Below, piece after piece: positions 62,580-64,000 of a stretch of DNA of 64,000 nucleotides; the first letter of the stretch is position 1; every line of letters starts with the position of its first letter. The DNA comes from Pectobacterium cacticida (GTDB lineage Bacteria > Pseudomonadota > Gammaproteobacteria > Enterobacterales > Enterobacteriaceae), in contig NZ_CP133656.1 in the NCBI RefSeq assembly GCF_036885195.1, positions 3,162,001 to 3,226,000 on the forward strand, in the 5' to 3' direction. The position numbers and the translations under genes are program-made. The notes under the pieces were generated by a model that did not search any database, had not been told where the DNA came from, and saw only the letters and a program-made list of their open reading frames with translations.

Positions 62580-64000
62580 TTACTTCTTCTTTGCTTTCGG
62601 GTTCGGCAGGTCGGTGATGCTGCCTTCAAAGATTTCGGCGGCCAGACCAACAGATTCATGCAGCGTCGGGTGAGCATGGATAGTAAGTGCGATATCTTCC
62701 GCGTCACAACCCATTTCGATCGCCAGACCGATTTCACCTAACAGTTCGCCACCATTAGTACCGACAATCGCCCCACCAATAACACGATGCGTTTCTTTGT
62801 CGAAAATCAGTTTGGTCATACCGTCCGAGCAGTCGGAGGCGATAGCGCGACCCGATGCGGCCCACGGGAAAGTTGCGGTTTCGTAGCTGATACCTTTCTC
62901 TTTGGCTTCTTTCTCTGTCAGCCCTACCCACGCCACTTCTGGCTCGGTATAAGCGATAGAAGGGATAACTTTCGGATCGAAGTAGTGTTTCTTACCGGCG
63001 ATAACTTCGGCAGCAACGTGACCTTCATGCACCCCTTTGTGCGCCAGCATAGGTTGGCCGACGATATCACCGATAGCGTAGATATGCGGCACATTGGTAC
63101 GCATTTGCTTATCAACATGGATAAAGCCGCGATCGTCAACTTCAACACCCGCTTTACCCGCATCCAAACTTTTGCCATTAGGCACGCGACCGATCGCCAC
63201 CAGAACCGCATCATAGCGCTGTGGTTCAGTTGGCGCGTTTTTGCCTTCCATGGTCACATAGATGCCGTCTTCTTTGGCTTCTACCGCCGTTACCTTAGTT
63301 TCCAGCATCAGGTTAAACTGCTTGCTGATACGTTTGGTGAAGACCTTAACGATATCTTTGTCAGCCGCCGGAATCACCTGATCGAACATTTCGACAACAT
63401 CGATCTGTGACCCCAAAGCGTGGTAAACGGTACCCATTTCCAGGCCGATAATCCCTCCGCCCATGACCAGCAGACGCCCAGGGACGTTTTTTAATTCCAG
63501 CGCATCGGTAGAATCCCAAACGCGCGGGTCATCATGAGGAATGAAAGGCAATTGGATCGGGCGGGAACCCGCGGCGATAATCGCGTTGTCGAAGTTAACG
63601 ATCGTCTTGCCATTTTCACCGTCAACTTCCAGCGTATTGGCACCGGTGAATTTACCCAAACCGTTCACAACTTTGACTTTCCGACCTTTTGCCATCCCCG
63701 CCAGACCACCGGTCAATTGGGTAATGACTTTTTCTTTCCACAAGCGGATCTTATCAATGTCGGTTTTTGGCTCGCCAAACACGATACCGTGCTGCGCCAG
63801 CGCTTTGGCTTCTTCAATAACTTTAGCAACATGTAACAGCGCTTTGGAAGGAATACAGCCAACGTTCAGACACACCCCACCCAGCGTGGAGTAACGCTCT
63901 ACCAGTACAGTTTCCAGGCCTAAGTCCGCGCAACGGAATGCGGCGGAATAACCTGCGGGGCCGGCGCCAAGCACCACTACCTGAGCTTTAATTTCAGTAC
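62580..64000 (-). CDS. lpdA: Dihydrolipoamide dehydrogenase (5' end cut by window edge)
   Basis: The E3 flavoprotein of the pyruvate and 2-oxoglutarate dehydrogenase complexes and the glycine cleavage system, reoxidising lipoamide with NAD. Reading into the window edge gives TEIKAQVVVLGAGPAGYSAAFRC, so only about the first two residues are missing. FAD motif GAGPAGYSAA, redox disulfide in GGVCLNVGCIPSKALLH, NAD motif MGGGIIGLEMGTVYHALG, FAD-ribityl site YAIGDIVGQPMLAHKG and the catalytic HAHPTLHE near the end are all present. It is nearly identical to E. coli Lpd by memory and is normally preceded by aceEF, which would lie to the right. Confidence 0.98.
   Translation of the reverse strand, partial: TEIKAQVVVLGAGPAGYSAAFRCADLGLETVLVERYSTLGGVCLNVGCIPSKALLHVAKVIEEAKALAQHGIVFGEPKTDIDKIRLWKEKVITQLTGGLAGMAKGRKVKVVNGLGKFTGANTLEVDGENGKTIVNFDNAIIAAGSRPIQLPFIPHDDPRVWDSTDALELKNVPGRLLVMGGGIIGLEMGTVYHALGSQIDVVEMFDQVIPAADKDIVKVFTKRISKQFNLMLETKVTAVEAKEDGIYVTMEGKNAPTEPQRYDAVLVAIGRVPNGKSLDAGKAGVEVDDRGFIHVDKQMRTNVPHIYAIGDIVGQPMLAHKGVHEGHVAAEVIAGKKHYFDPKVIPSIAYTEPEVAWVGLTEKEAKEKGISYETATFPWAASGRAIASDCSDGMTKLIFDKETHRVIGGAIVGTNGGELLGEIGLAIEMGCDAEDIALTIHAHPTLHESVGLAAEIFEGSITDLPNPKAKKK

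Overview
The window looks like chromosome of a plant-associated enterobacterium, most likely Pectobacterium or a close relative in the Pectobacteriaceae. The housekeeping proteins (UvrA, Ssb, YjbQ, YacL, AcnB, LpdA) read as enterobacterial. The CRISPR repeat is the type I-F kind common in this group, and the accessory genes are dominated by plant sugar-acid use, including a family PL11 rhamnogalacturonan lyase. The genus is inferred from gene content and was not tested by alignment.

Layout, left to right. 1-2478: the trailer end of a type I-F CRISPR array (41 spacers visible, 29 distinct) with a large internal duplication. 2493-6748: yjbQ and uvrA, then ssb, with a LexA box between uvrA and ssb. 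6766-10717: a decayed LacI-family gene, a MarR regulator, and a divergent three-gene operon (nucleobase permease, cysteine hydrolase, EamA transporter). 10831-18781: a tight, G+C-rich seven-gene operon with its own LysR regulator, which I read as an uncharacterised catabolic system for a guanidino-type amino acid. 19033-21513: a Zur-box-controlled zinc ABC importer. 21814-23687: a PanS-type transporter and a DeoR regulator. 24025-29507: a yjhIHGF-like D-xylonate pathway. 29761-29857: a 7-bp tandem repeat. 30005-32312: dtnK and pdxA2 for D-threonate. 32523-38662: Fe-dependent alcohol dehydrogenase, DapA-like aldolase, sodium symporter, sialidase-like propeller protein, YhcH-family protein and SDR. 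This set is shaped like a sialic-acid operon but probably serves a plant acid sugar. 38736-42245: a LacI-type regulator with two DNA-binding domains, divergent from an ascorbate-family PTS.

From 42356 to the right edge the conserved lpdA-acnB-yacL order of enterobacteria is still visible, but it is broken by two insertions. Between yacL and acnB lie three back-to-back regulator/enzyme pairs (LysR/SnoaL-like, HxlR/SDR, LysR/hydrolase). Between acnB and lpdA lie a Fur-type catecholate siderophore receptor with its AraC regulator, an MmgE/PrpD protein, an enolase-superfamily dehydratase with an MFS importer, a secreted hydrolase and the rhamnogalacturonan lyase.

The accessory genes mostly capture plant-derived acids and sugars and feed them to pyruvate, glycolaldehyde or dihydroxyacetone phosphate. 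The strongest leads for something undescribed are the tandem-HTH LacI regulator with abutting palindromes beside it, the 10.8-18.8 kb oxygenase/ureohydrolase/aldolase operon, and the sialidase-like acid-sugar cluster. All coordinates, motifs and palindromes were read by eye; no database search was run.
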